This document shows positions 36,851 to 48,102 of a stretch of 64,000 nt of DNA, piece after piece. The translations under genes and the position numbers were made by a program. Each line of letters starts with the position of its first letter. Positions within the stretch are counted from its first letter, which is position 1. Source of the stretch: Dioscorea cayenensis subsp. rotundata (Eukaryota; Streptophyta; Magnoliopsida; Dioscoreales; Dioscoreaceae); the NCBI RefSeq assembly GCF_009730915.1, contig NC_052476.1, positions 20,937,257-21,001,256 of the forward strand, given 5' to 3'. A model generated the notes under the pieces. That model searched no databases. It saw only the letters and a program-made list of their open reading frames with translations, and was not told the origin of the DNA.

Positions 36851-37062
36851 TTTTTGAATACCATTTTTACAACCACAAAACAAAGCTGACAGTTCCTCGA
36901 GGCCACTATATTGGTTCCTGCAAAATTTTAAAAGAAGCACATGTAGTAGAGCTGTATTTTTTTAATACCATTTTGACAACCACAAAACACAGCTGACAGT
37001 TCCCCGAGACCACTATGCTGGTCCCTGCAAAAATTTAAAAACAAGCACATGCAGCAGAGCAG
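36851..37062. repeat. Two-copy tandem repeat inside the MULE
   Basis: Two units of about 105 bp (36851-36954 and 36955-37062), each with AATACCATTTT, ACAACCACAAAAC, AGCTGACAGTTCC, CCACTATxxTGG and AAGCACATG. Confidence 0.8.
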
Positions 37063-37086
37063 AGCACCCATCTTTATTACAGTTCT

Positions 37087-37356
37087 TTATGGTCTCCCAG
37101 ATGCATTGTTCCCTCCAAGCCCTGGTGGAAGCCAAACTTTCCTTTTTTTCCCAGTTTGAGTTGGTTTGCTTTTGGCTTCTAAATTTTGCTCCACCCCTTG
37201 ATTGTTGATTGGTGTTGGTCTTGCTGGAAAATGCTTCCTCGCTTGGCTTTTGGAGAGGAGTTGGTTTCCCACTGTAGGCAAAATGTTCCTCTCCAAGCTT
37301 CCATCTCCAACTATTGTTGCGGGGGTGGTTTGCTCAGTAGTTACTCCTATCTGCAA
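37087..37356 (-). pseudogene. C-terminal remnant of MULE transposase gene
   Basis: An 89-codon open stretch ending at 37087, Pro/Gln/Lys-rich with GKKRKVWLPPGLGG near the end. Low-complexity tails of this kind close plant MULE proteins. It lies inside the inverted ends and on the same strand as the PB1-like remnant. Assignment rests on position and composition. Confidence 0.45.
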
Positions 37357-37883
37357 TTTTCAGAGAAATAAATGCTTCATCAAATATATGTTGCATATCT
37401 CCTCAAGTATTAAAAAAAGATACCTGTGGCACTTGTGCATCTGCCTGAGTCCCAATTGTTGTAGGAGTGCTGAAGATAACCTGAGGAGATATTTTCCTAG
37501 GTAACTGCTTCCTTGCTTGCCCTTTGGATGTAGTTGTTTTTTTCACTCCCCTTGAGGGCAATTTTTCCCACATTTATGCTTCCACCTCCAACTCGCTTTC
37601 ATGGTTATTGTTTGATTAGTGGTTTGACCTACCTGAGAATGTCATAGAAACAATTTTTCATCATAAATCTGCTGCAAAACAATTTTGATGCAGAAATCAA
37701 CTACCTGTATGTTAGGTGAAGCTGTCTGGCTTCTACTTGCTGGAGGCCTCTGCATATAATGTTCGCAGCTTGGAATTTCCGGGTATATATGCTCAAACTC
37801 CATAAGGTATTTTTTTATTATAGAAACAAAGTCAAATTTGGGTATATATTTTGTGGACTTACTTGTGGTAGTGATGAGGTATG

Positions 37884-38400
37884 TTAGTCATCTTCATCTC
37901 CAGCTTCCTCTTGCAATTCATCATCCTGCAAACTTTTGCCGTATACATGTTCTTCACCACCATCAAGATCTTCATCCCCAGCATCTATGAGCTCTTCCTC
38001 AACTTCATCTAGTTCATCTTCTACATTAGCCTCTGTTGCCTTCACAGAATGGCCTACACTTGCAACATTTCCTGACTTGTTCGGACCAATGGGACCATCC
38101 ATCGTAACAACCTTCACATAAACACTTGCAATCCTATTCTGCCCCACACTTGAAGCCATCAGAATGACATCTGAGTCAGATTTTATTTCTTTCAACCTTG
38201 CTACTTGACTACTACTCTCAATCCACTATAAACTGCACCCATCTACATGAATCTTTAAATCTCTAGCCATATCTAAAATCTCCAATCTAGATATGAAATC
38301 AGCATCACAAAAATCTACAAAACCTGCCATCCTATAATCACTCCAATTTGCAATATCATCCATCCCATAGTACATTTGTATTGTAAAAAAATCGGCAAAG
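37884..38400 (-). pseudogene. N-terminal (PB1-like) remnant of MULE transposase gene
   Basis: On the minus strand, FFTIQMYYGMDD...DFCDADFISRLEILDMARDL resembles the PB1-like domain at the start of many plant MULE transposases; LKEIKSDSDVILMASSVGQNR and an acidic DELDEVEEELIDAGDEDL linker follow. A single in-frame TAG near 38226 divides the two parts; otherwise the frame stays open. The catalytic core that should follow is absent. Confidence 0.7.
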
Positions 38401-39411
38401 GGCACTGGATGAAAACAATGGAAATTATTATAAGAAATAATAAAACACATATAAATTACAATCAGTACATCATACATACAATACATACAAGTTTGCCATA
38501 CAAACACAGCCAGACAAACACATCCAAACAATAATATTAGATGCATTTAATGGTGTTCATCATGTACTTCACCAAAGCATGTTAATTATGTACTCCACAG
38601 AGATAATTTCAATTATTATACAAAGCACAACCAAGCAATTAACAAAACAAGAACAACTATCAAGAGTATATAAAGGAACCTCACATTTCATCAAGAAATA
38701 AACTCAGTTGAATATACATCTTATTTGGGCTAGTTTTTACAGGTTAAGGAGAGGATAAGAACTGGGTCCCAATAAGAACTACAGATTAAGATAAGGACAA
38801 AATGGTACGAATCAAGAAAGATTGAAAAAGTAAATTAACATGGAAAAGAAAATAAACTGAAAATGGACAAGAATATAACTTACCATATTCTGGTGCTGCG
38901 CCTTCCACATCCCTTATATTCCAACAGTTCGGCATTATGAGCAACTATGGTTACCGCCGGTTAGCCCTAACTTTAGTCGTCCGAAATTCAGGACTTCTTC
39001 TTCCTCTCTCTCTCCCCTTCCTCTCTCGGATCGGATGTCTTCCTCTCTCTCGGATCGAATTCCCTTTTCTCTCTCGGTTTGGAAGGATGAACCCTAGCAT
39101 AGAATGGGAAAGGAGAAGAGTAGGTGGATGCTGACTAGGATTAAATGAGCTGAGTCAGCATCCTGGCTGGGGTTATGTTAGCCGAGTCAGCATCCTCTCT
39201 CCAGATGAGATGAGAGAAATAGTAAAAAAAATAGTGACGTGGCATTTTCGGCGGCCACGTCATTCAAATTGGGCCGGAAAGCCCCAAATGACCAACCGGT
39301 AAAAACAAATCGATAACAAATGACCAAAAAGAAACAAATTGAAACACGATGATCAAAGTGGAAATCCGCTATAACACAGTGACTACACGAAAAATTTACC
39401 CATTATAAGTA

Positions 39412-40158
39412 TTATTATATTTCTATTGTACAGAGATGAGGCTGCTACTAGCGTGATGTGAATTAGGGCCTTTTAGATGTAAAATAATTTATTACACATA
39501 AATTTTTCTTAATTCTTTTTGAAAAATCTCGTGATGAATTTATTTCTCATGTTGGAGATCAAAGGTTTGACTCATTTCTAAAATATAGTTGAAGATTTAG
39601 TGGATGTGGGAGTGGTCGTCTTGTTCACATTATTAAAAGAATTAATTTTATGACATAAAATCTGTTTTAATTTTTTTTAATAAAAAAATGACTAAATATC
39701 ATCAACAAAGCCTCTTTTGACAAAGAAAGAATAGTCTCAAAGAGCCCGCTTAAATCATTGAGGCATGCACAAACTTCAGTGGAGCAAGTGGAAATGGAGC
39801 CTGTGTATACATGGACATTGAGACCATCCACACTCAATTACCGCTCAGATCTCCTAGCTAGAAATATGTCTTCAGTCGAGAATCGAACTCTTATCACTCG
39901 ATGAAGAGCTCTATCGATGGCCTGTATACTAATAGATCATTTGGTTGTTGGTAAAGCCTTCATCTGTTGCTTATGTGTTTGTGTTACTGTGTACATGTAT
40001 GTATAAACTCTTGCATGGGTGTTGATGGCTTGATGTGGAAGTCCGGTTTTTCGAGGGTGTATAGAAATTAGAAAAACAAGTTTGGATGTATATGCAAAAA
40101 GAGACGACCTTATTTAGTTAAGATCGAGAAAAATCTCCGGTGGATAGTCTTTAGGCAA
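39412..40158. other. 5' flank of the HGSNAT-like gene
   Basis: AT-rich spacer with a SINE candidate (listed separately) and the leader of the next gene. No other gene seen. Confidence 0.5.
39720..39960 (-). mobile_element. Possible tRNA-derived SINE
   Basis: The minus strand carries GAGTTCGATTCTC, a near-consensus RNA polymerase III B box (about 39879-39891), preceded about 25 bp upstream by an A-box-like ATAGAGCTCTTCATCG and followed by GC-richer sequence than the surroundings. Boundaries and any target duplication were not resolved. Confidence 0.4.
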
Positions 40159-43100
40159 ATGGATTCCGTCGAGGTTGCCACTGAGGAACGGACTCCACTT
40201 CTCAACTCCGAGGTCGAAGAGATCCTCCCCACTCAATCCGATGCTCCGGCGAAGCCCGACCCTATTGGACGTCGTCTCGTCTCGCTCGACGTCTTCCGTG
40301 GCCTCACCGTCGCTGTACGATCTCTCCATCGCTTCAAAATTCTATCCTTTTTGGATTCTTTTTGCTAATCTTTTTGGGCGCAGCTGATGATTCTTGTGGA
40401 TGATGCCGGCGGGGCGTTCCCGGTGATTAACCACTCGCCGTGGTTCGGTGTGACGCTGGCGGACTTTGTGATGCCCTTCTTCCTCTTTGGCGTTGGGGTC
40501 TCCATCGCCCTTGTCTGCAAGGTGCTATTTTCAGTGCAAAGATCCGACCTTTGTCATGTATTCTTGTCTAATAAACTCTAATTTTTGCCGGATTATTTGG
40601 TTATGCTACTCAGAAAATTCCTAATAAAGTGGTTTCCACGAATAAGGTTATAGTGAGGACAGTCAAGCTGTTTCTTCTGGGTTTAATATTGCAAGGTTCG
40701 TTTAACAATTTTGCTGATTTTATTCCTATATGAGTAAACTGAAGTTTGGAAACTTAACCACAGTTGGTACTTTTAGGTGGTTATTTTCATGGTCGTGACA
40801 GTTTGACTTATGGAGTTGATATAGATCGAATTCGATGGCTAGGTGTGCTGCAGGTAATACTGTTTCTGAACACTTAATTTGCTGTTGCTTTTGTGGCCTA
40901 TTGTTTAGTTAGTTCTTTTGTGTCCTATTTATTAAAATTGGATGAATAATTCTTCACTTTTTATTCAATTTTATTCAATTAGCTCTGCGCTCTATGTCTT
41001 CATTTATTTATTTTATTTTTTTTCTGGTAATGCATGCACTTTCATGCTTTGATTGGAAGATAGAAAGATTCACTATTATGGTTGTTTATTTGTGAGGAAA
41101 TTTCTTCATCTGATTGTCATTTCACTTATCTTAGAGAATATCCATTGGATATTTTTTAGCAGCAATGTCGGAAATATGGCTCGTGAGCAATATCTCTGTG
41201 GATTCTCCAATGTCGTTTGTGAAAAAATACTGTATTGAATGGTAAGTTGTGTGGCGATGCTTAATCTAAATTTTTTTCTTCTAGTTAATATTTTGCTGCT
41301 CATTTTTTATTTATTTTATTTTTTTACAAATATGAACATTTCTTTCTTCCTTTTTTGAAGGGTTGTTGCCATCTTGCTATCTTCTTTGTATGTTGGCTTG
41401 GTTTATGGTCTCCATGTTCCTAACTGGACTTTTGAACTTCCAAGCACTAATTCCACCTTGTCCATACCGAGTTATGGAGGCAGAGCTGAAACTGTGAGTG
41501 GAATGTTGGCATTGAAATTGTGTTTTGAGTTATCTCTTAATGGCTTGCAGAGCTGAAACTGTGAGTGGAATGTTGGCATTGAAATTATGTTTTGAGTCAT
41601 CTCTTAATGGCTTGTGTATTTCTTTCTTATCAATTCTTGGTAGTTATTCATGTGTGTGTGTGTTTTTTACTCAGTTGACCATTTTTCTTCAATCTTTATT
41701 CTATTTATGGATATGTTTGCATAATTGATAGGTTCAATGTGGAGTGAGAGGTAGCCTTGAGCCTCCTTGCAATGCTGTAGGTTTGATAGACAGACTTCTC
41801 CTTGGTGAGAGACATCTTTATCAGCGCCCTGTCTATAGAAGGACGAAGGTATCTAATTGCTGTAGAACATTAAGACAAATCTATGTGCTGGTGTATCAAC
41901 TACTTTTTTTGGTAAGAAACAGTGTATTACACATTGCCAAGCATTCACATATTATTTCATGTTACAGGACTGCAGTATTAATTCTCCTGATTATGGGCCT
42001 CTTCCACCAAATTCACCAGTATGGTGTCTTGCTCCATTTGATCCTGAGGGTATTTTGAGGTTAACCAGTTTCATTGAATCTGTTGACATGTTAATAGTTT
42101 ATTTTTCAAGATCGGTTTGATATATTTAGTTTGAACATTTAAATTGTTAACAAAATTGAGTCTACTTAATGCTTGTGTTTGTCTTTGGCACCTTACATGT
42201 CCTTGTTTAACATTTTCTCTAATATATTAACTTTTGTGATGCCCTATAGCTCTCTCAAACCTTGATTCTGAGTTTTTTTAATTTTTTTCAATTTTTTTCT
42301 TTTGATGAATCAGCTCATTGATGGCTTCCATAACATGCTTTGCTGGATTGCATTTTGGTCACTTTATTGTGCACTATAAGGTACACTTTAGTAAATTGAA
42401 TGATATTATTTTCACTATGTCCTATTTACTGTATAAATTCTTTTGTGCATTAAAATGGTGGAAGATTAAGCTTGCCTTAGGTGTTCATATCTACCTTTTT
42501 TTGTCTTTTTTTCATGCAGAGTCATGCACAGAGATTGCTATTGTGGTCAATGAATTCCTTGGTATTTTTCTTATGTGGATATATTGTGCAGTTCCTAGGT
42601 ATAACTGCTAAAGCTATTTATATATTATTCTTAGCTTAGGTTATATTTTCTTTGTGAACTTGATCATATGTTTGTTTATTTCAGGTATGCCTTTTAGCAA
42701 ACCATTGTACACCTTGAGCTACATGTTTCTTACAACCGGGGCATCTGGGTTTCTTTTGACTCTGATATACTACATTGTGAGTTTGAAATCTCTTTTCTGT
42801 CTACATCCTGAAGAAAATATATCTAGGTGATCCATTTTTATTTTGTCTAGGCTACAAATTAATCTGACTATATTCTATAATTAACTGGTTCTGTCACAAT
42901 TCTTCCTAACTGTTAAAACACTATTAGATCATATTATCAGGAACAGTCCGCAATATGACATTAATTGGTTGGATATCTTTTGTTACTGATATGTTCCAGG
43001 GACAAAATTGTTGTTGTGGTAGTTCCTAATCCGCGGTGGTTGTGTTTTTTTGATAATCTTGTATTTAAACGAGATGTGATGTTCACTGCAGAGAATTTGG

Positions 43101-43838
43101 TGTGAAATTTCCACCATTATTAATGCTGTTTATGGCCAATGTTACTTCTCTTTACTTTGCTATCAAGAAAATGTCATTTGCCTGACAAATCTGTCACTTT
43201 CCTAGAAATCAATGAATTTTTTGAAGGTAGAAGAAATATCACCAATATCACATTAAATTCCAGACAATCACTTTATTTTCATTTTGTTGATTTAAGACTT
43301 GCAATTTAATTCTTTTCTGTAAACATAGGTCTGTTTTATTTTGAACAGGTTGACTCTAAAGGTTTTAGGAAGCCATTCATATTACTTCAATGGATGGGCA
43401 TGAATGCACTCATTGTCTATGCTTTGGCTGCTTGCGAACTGTTTCCAGCAGCTATGCAAGGTTTCTATTGGCGCTCACCTTCAAACAACCTGGTATGCAT
43501 CTTTGCATCGTAATGTGTTTGAAATTTCCGATCTTATACTGTAGAGCATTTTTGTCTTAGTTTATCTTTAAAATTTCTCATTTAACTCACTCTTTCACTA
43601 ATTCACAAGTTTCGTTCCATTTTTGTCTTTTCTCCATCAATGCACAAAAATATCTGATGAAAACTATCTTGAAGGGAATCCAAATTTGCGGTGCAGGTTA
43701 ACGCTACAGAATCTTTCCTGCAAACTGTATTCCATTCGAAAAAGTGGGGAAATGTTGGCTTTTGTGTTGCTGGAGATCCTTTTTTGGTGCCTCTTCGCCG
43801 GATTTCTCCACATGAAACAAATTTACTTCAAATTGTAG
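40159..43838 (+). CDS. HGSNAT-like membrane acetyltransferase (heparan-alpha-glucosaminide N-acetyltransferase family)
   Basis: Multi-pass membrane protein of about 474 residues related to lysosomal HGSNAT, which transfers acetyl groups across a membrane to a sugar amine; the plant substrate is unknown. Exons 40159-40314, 40384-40521, 40614-40695, 40777-40853, 41135-41241, 41361-41493, 41732-41848, 41968-42059, 42314-42380, 42520-42598, 42685-42776, 43349-43492, 43697-43838. Family landmarks: TPLLN near the N-terminus, RLVSLDVFRGLTVALMILVDDAGG, WFGVTLADFVMPFFLF, GGYFHGRDSLTYGVDIDRIR, YGLHVPNWTFELP, CNAVGLIDR, CLAPFDPEGILSS and PLYTLSYMFLTTGASG. The last exon has one surplus base near 43744-43753 (GGGGAAA): the frame running to FHSKKW must shift by +1 to reach LAFVLLEILFWCLFAGFLH, the conserved final membrane segment. 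The donor of exon 6 lies in a 67-bp tandem duplication. Confidence 0.92.
41481..41614. repeat. 67-bp tandem duplication spanning an exon-intron boundary
   Basis: Copies 41481-41547 and 41548-41614 differ at about two positions. Each contains the last 13 nt of exon 6 (CAGAGCTGAAACT) and the splice donor GTGAGT, so the gene has two identical donors, at 41494 and 41561, and a new CAG acceptor before the second copy. Confidence 0.93.
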
Positions 43839-46385
43839 TCGATGAATTACCAGAGCCACATATCATCGCCTTTTCTCTTTTGGACTTATCTTTTTTTTTG
43901 CATCTAGACTCTAGACTCTGACACTGTACGAAACGATTACACGGTTGACTGAAAATGTCTTGTTAAACTATACTGTGTTCAATTCAATCATCATACGTAT
44001 ATAAAAACTTTCTTTTTATAAAGTTCGTGTGTATATGTGGAATCAAACCAGCCGTCGAATTATTCTTTGATTTCCAGCCTATGCTAAGTCTCCACTCTGT
44101 TTCTACAGGTCAAAGCAAAGGCACTCATAATCTCTCCTGGGCCAGTGCCTTCATTTCTTTTGGTAAAGATAAAGGTAAACTCATTGTATCCAACCATGTT
44201 TACCGATAAATTTGATATTGTTTTCTTTGTCTAAATTCACAGGATATTCTTCTCCCACCATGGAAGCCTTTTCCAATTGTACCATTTTTCTGATGATAAG
44301 GAAGAAGACCTCAGCCCATATTCTCCAGGTATTTCTGGTGCCTTCGATGATAGGGTTGCCGTCCATCATCCTTTCTTATCTTCCAAGATATTCAAAGTAT
44401 TTCTCATTGGATAAACAATAAAGCTTCTCTTTCGGTCATCAGATTCCTCTCATCTTTTTACAAGCTCTATATATGAACCCATTCACAATTCTCCAGGTCA
44501 CAAAAGACATAAAGTTCGAGCACAGCTGTTGCTATGGATGCCTCGGAAGCTCACAATAGTCAGGCGACATTCGTCTCCGGCTCATGGATCATAGATGCAA
44601 CAGCTCAAAGCGGCAGTAAAGCCGGAAACACAGCGTATCATCAACACTCTGGCGCGGTGGCACAGCGGGCATTGTTCGGGCTGAACAAACGTCGGACGGG
44701 CAGTCGGAAAATCGGTGGCAGAGATGCCAGGACTCCCAGCAGGTTGAGCAGGGTTTCAGTTGCTGATGAGGACAACAACTAGTTTCTATTAGTTTGTTTG
44801 TTGATTAATCCCTTTGTAGCAATATATATATATATATATATATATATAATCTTATCAGTTCAAGATTAAGTGTTCTTGCTCTGTATTGTCTAATAGAGAT
44901 TAAACAAAATTAGCTCCTCTTGAATTTTTAAATTTTTATCAAACATAATAGTAGAAAGTTTTATATGTGTGTATCTATATATATTAACAAAAGTGGATAA
45001 ATCACCGATTGATTAGAGGAGAGAAAAGGACAGACAAAGAAGGGGATATATATATTTATATATTTATGTCTATGTGTGTATATATATAAGCTAATCATTT
45101 GTAATCGAAGAATAATGTGGCTTTTATTTGTACACTTTAAGATTGTTAATCTCCTGTAGATAAATAATTTCCCAAAAAAAATATTTTGTACTATATAACG
45201 GCCTATGAAAAACAAAATGCAATGAAAAACTTAAAAAACCTTTAAATATTAAAACAAATAATGCATTAATTTAATACAAACCATTATAATTTAGTATTAA
45301 ATTCTCCAAAAAAAAAAAAAGTAACAAACAATGCATTAATGTAACACAAAATGCAATGAACAAAAAAAAGACTTTAAAATACAAAAATAAATATTACGAT
45401 TCATATGAACAAGTCTCATAACTTTACTTTTCTAGCGTATGAGAATATATAGCACACTACAAAAATCTTAAAGTGCCAAGTTCAAGTTGACTCTTCTTGA
45501 GTAAATCATGATTTTAGTACAAAGGAGAATCAAATTCGGTATAACTACAATACTTATATATCAATTAATAAATGCAAAATGAAATGCATAACAAACTTAT
45601 TTACTATTATTATTATGGTGAATTTAATTTAACAGTAAATTATTCTATGCATGATTTAAGATAGAATAATTATTTTTATATCATCTTAAATAACATCTTT
45701 TTTATTTCCTTAGCAAAAAATAAAATTAATACGTTGTTCTTTTACAGGTCAAAAATACATTATAAATGAGCATTGAGATAAAAAAATATTTATATAAATA
45801 CTTACAAGTAATATTAAAAAAAACTAAGAAAAATCTCAACATTAATATGAACAATACAAATGTAAAGATTACAAAAACACAAGTTACAAATTCAAGCATA
45901 ACTCTTCCAAATTTGCTTAAGATTATAAATTAAGTGGTTGAATCCAAAACTAATGGATTACAAAAAAATTAAATATCCATGAATAATGTTAAAGTTTCTC
46001 ACGACTCAAGTTTCCTACTATGAATAAAAAAAATGTTGTAATTTATTCATATATGAATAAATTTTTACAAAATATATGATTAATATTTTTTTTCAAACTT
46101 ATTATAATATCTTCTAAACAATAGAAATTATTAACAAATGGAATATTTGTTACATTTATGGAACCTATAATTTTTTATAAAAAAATTAGTTAATCTACTA
46201 AAAATATAAAGATAATTACTAAATAAAAAAAACATAAAAAGTAAAATAATTTGCATATACAATTGACAACCAAATTAGTTTGATATGTAAAAGCTAGTAG
46301 CATAAGTAAGGGCCTTTATACTAGTATTAAGTTAAATGTTTAGAGGTATATTTGAGGTATATATATATAGTATATAATTAATCGA
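43839..46385. other. 3' flank of the HGSNAT-like gene and AT-rich intergenic DNA
   Basis: Apart from the GC-richer island at 44060-44785 (listed separately), this holds AT-rich sequence with TA microsatellites (about 44822-44848) and poly-A runs. No supported gene. Confidence 0.5.
44534..44782 (+). CDS. Unidentified open reading frame (82 aa), doubtful
   Basis: An 82-codon frame from ATG at 44534 in an island clearly richer in GC than its surroundings. The product is Ser/Arg/Gly-rich, with RALFGLNKRRTGSRKIGGRD and RTPSRLSRVSVADEDNN, and no hydrophobic segment. An overlapping frame in the preceding 90 bp is also open, and CAG/GT splice-like signals occur at 44100, 44335 and 44497, so this may be the last exon of a spliced gene whose earlier exons are at about 44060-44330. 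I cannot match it to a family. It could equally be an exon remnant captured next to the HGSNAT-like gene. Confidence 0.25.
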   Translation: MDASEAHNSQATFVSGSWIIDATAQSGSKAGNTAYHQHSGAVAQRALFGLNKRRTGSRKIGGRDARTPSRLSRVSVADEDNN

Positions 46386-46679
46386 GAAACCACTTGTAAC
46401 AGTGGTATCTCTTTATAATGGTAAATAGACAGCCTAGTGATTGAAACCCATTAGTTTTGGTACTGACTGTCTGTCTCTTGGTGCTTGTCACATTTGTTAA
46501 AAAAAAATAATTAATTAAAATTATAATTACTCATTGTTGATCAATGAAAAATCTACAAATAACATCTAACATTTAACACCTTATTATCAAAATCTCACTA
46601 GTGTATCTTTTTAAAATAATAAATAGATAACCTAGTGATTAAAAACAATTAGTCTCGCTACTGTCTGTCTGTCTCTTTA
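46386..46679. repeat. Two related repeat copies flanking the Harbinger insertion
   Basis: Two diverged copies in tandem: one around 46405-46480 (CCTAGTGATTGAAACCCATT, GACTGTCTGTCTCTTGG) and one around 46605-46679 (CCTAGTGATTAAAAACAATT, GTCTGTCTGTCTCTTTA). The second is interrupted by the Harbinger element and resumes at 48103 with AAAATTATAATTAGTCATTG, which matches 46517 downstream of the first copy (AAAATTATAATTACTCATTG). Family not identified. Confidence 0.6.
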
Positions 46680-48102
46680 GGCCATCTCCAACCCAAAACT
46701 CTATATTTGGCACTTCAATACACAAAAATACAGCTGCTACAGTAAAAAATTCTCCAACCATCATCTCTATTTTTAACTCTAAAATAGAATATTCTAAGAA
46801 TATTCTTCTTACTTCATACTTTTATATTCATATTAGTAATAAATTTAATCATTTTTAATTTTTTCATTTTTAACCATTAAATTTAAATATTATATTATTT
46901 TTAAAATATAATTTTTTTATTTTTTTTAGAATTTTTTTATAAATATTTATAAAAATATAAAAATTTGATTGATAAACTACAAATATAAATGCATACATTA
47001 CATTACATTAATTACTTAATAAAAAAACATAACATACAAACAAGCACCATTAATGAAAACGAGACATTATTAAAAACTAAAGTAGCACAAGCTTTTAATT
47101 ATCTTCATTATTTGCATAGCACAACCACAAATGTTCAATCAATGCATCTGCGAGTCGCAATATGAGCGTCTTTGTCCTTAATTTGCCCCAGTAACGACCA
47201 AGAAATTGTTCAAATCGAGCATCTTCATCTTGTCACCAATTCAACCATCGGGGTCGGCGATTTCACTTACATCCACGATTGGTGCATTGAGATCTCGTTC
47301 ATCCTCAACTATCATGTTGTGCATAATAATGCATGCAGTCATTATATCATGCCAGATTATTAGACCCATCTACTTCAGCTTTCATTAGTTGTATTTTGTG
47401 TGTTGTGGTTTTTTTGTTATTGCTATCGATGATAATCTATGTTATGACTATTTTCCCGTGTTTTTTTATTTTATTGTTCGTGTAATTTTTCGTTAATTTT
47501 AATGAAGTTATATTTCGTGTATTATTTTTCGTTAATTTTTATTTTTTTATTAATTAAAAAAATACAAACTTAAATTATAAATTATTTAATTAAATTAAAA
47601 ATATAAATTATAAATATAAATTTATAAAAAAATAAAAAAATAAATAAATAAAGATAAAAAAATAAACTGAAAATTAAAAACTAAAAAAATAATAAAAATA
47701 ATAAAAATAATAAATAATAAACTGAAAAATTAAAAAAATAAACTGAAAATTAAAACAAAAAAAATCAAAAAGGATAAAAAAAGATAAATAATAATCTAAA
47801 AAAATAAAAAATAATTAACAAAAAATTAAAACTGAAAAACCAAAAAAAAATAATAAATGAAAAAAACAAAAAATAAAACTGAAAAAAATAAAAAAACAAA
47901 AAAATAAAAACTGAAAAAAGAAAAATCAAAAATGAAAAGCAGAAAAAAATAAAAAAATAGCGCTGTCATGCAGTGGTGCGCTACATGTTGCTGCACCATC
48001 GTAGCATTATACAAATTAGGCGCAGATTTGGCGCGGATTGGACCAAATTCTGCGCCAATTTTAACAATTCTGCGCCAAATTAAGAGTGGGTTGGAGTTGC
48101 TC
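46680..48102. mobile_element. PIF/Harbinger-type DNA transposon, decayed
   Basis: A 1.42 kb element. The ends are GGCCATCTCCAACCC (46680-46694) and, inverted, GAGCAACTCCAACCC (48102-48088), matching at 12 of 15 positions, typical of plant Tourist/Harbinger ends. A 3-bp target duplication TTA flanks it (46677-46679 and 48103-48105), the size and sequence favoured by PIF/Harbinger. Inside is a minus-strand transposase remnant (about 47105-47345), then a long A-rich stretch (47560-47960). No full transposase or Myb-like gene remains. Confidence 0.88.
47105..47345 (-). pseudogene. C-terminal remnant of Harbinger-family DDE transposase
   Basis: The minus strand reads MTACIIMHNMIVEDERDLNA and then DARFEQFLGRYW, with LRLADALIEHLWLCYAN further on. 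CIIMHNMIVEDERD and the closing LxEHLW are signatures of the C-terminal end of plant PIF/Harbinger (Plant_tran/DDE_4) transposases. Several frame breaks and a stop after the DPDG sequence show it is dead; most of the catalytic domain is missing. Confidence 0.85.

Larger units (their letters stand above)
35392..39402. mobile_element. Mutator-like element (MULE) with long terminal inverted repeats
   Basis: About 4.0 kb. The ends are inverted copies of each other over roughly 380 bp (35392-35775 against about 39015-39402), starting GGGTAAATTTTTC on both sides and including matched blocks such as GGATGCTGAC and GATCGGATGTCTTCCTC. A 9-bp target duplication TTATAAGTA (35383-35391 and 39403-39411) flanks it, the standard size for Mutator. 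The interior has minus-strand remnants of a transposase (N-terminal PB1-like part, acidic linker, C-terminal tail) but no MULE DDE core or SWIM zinc finger, so it is an internally deleted copy that could move only with help from another element. End similarity looks about 90 percent by eye; not counted. Confidence 0.93.

Noticed and set aside
37184-37504. Plus-strand open frames inside the MULE
   Set aside because: They run opposite the C-terminal transposase remnant and lack start context or similarity.
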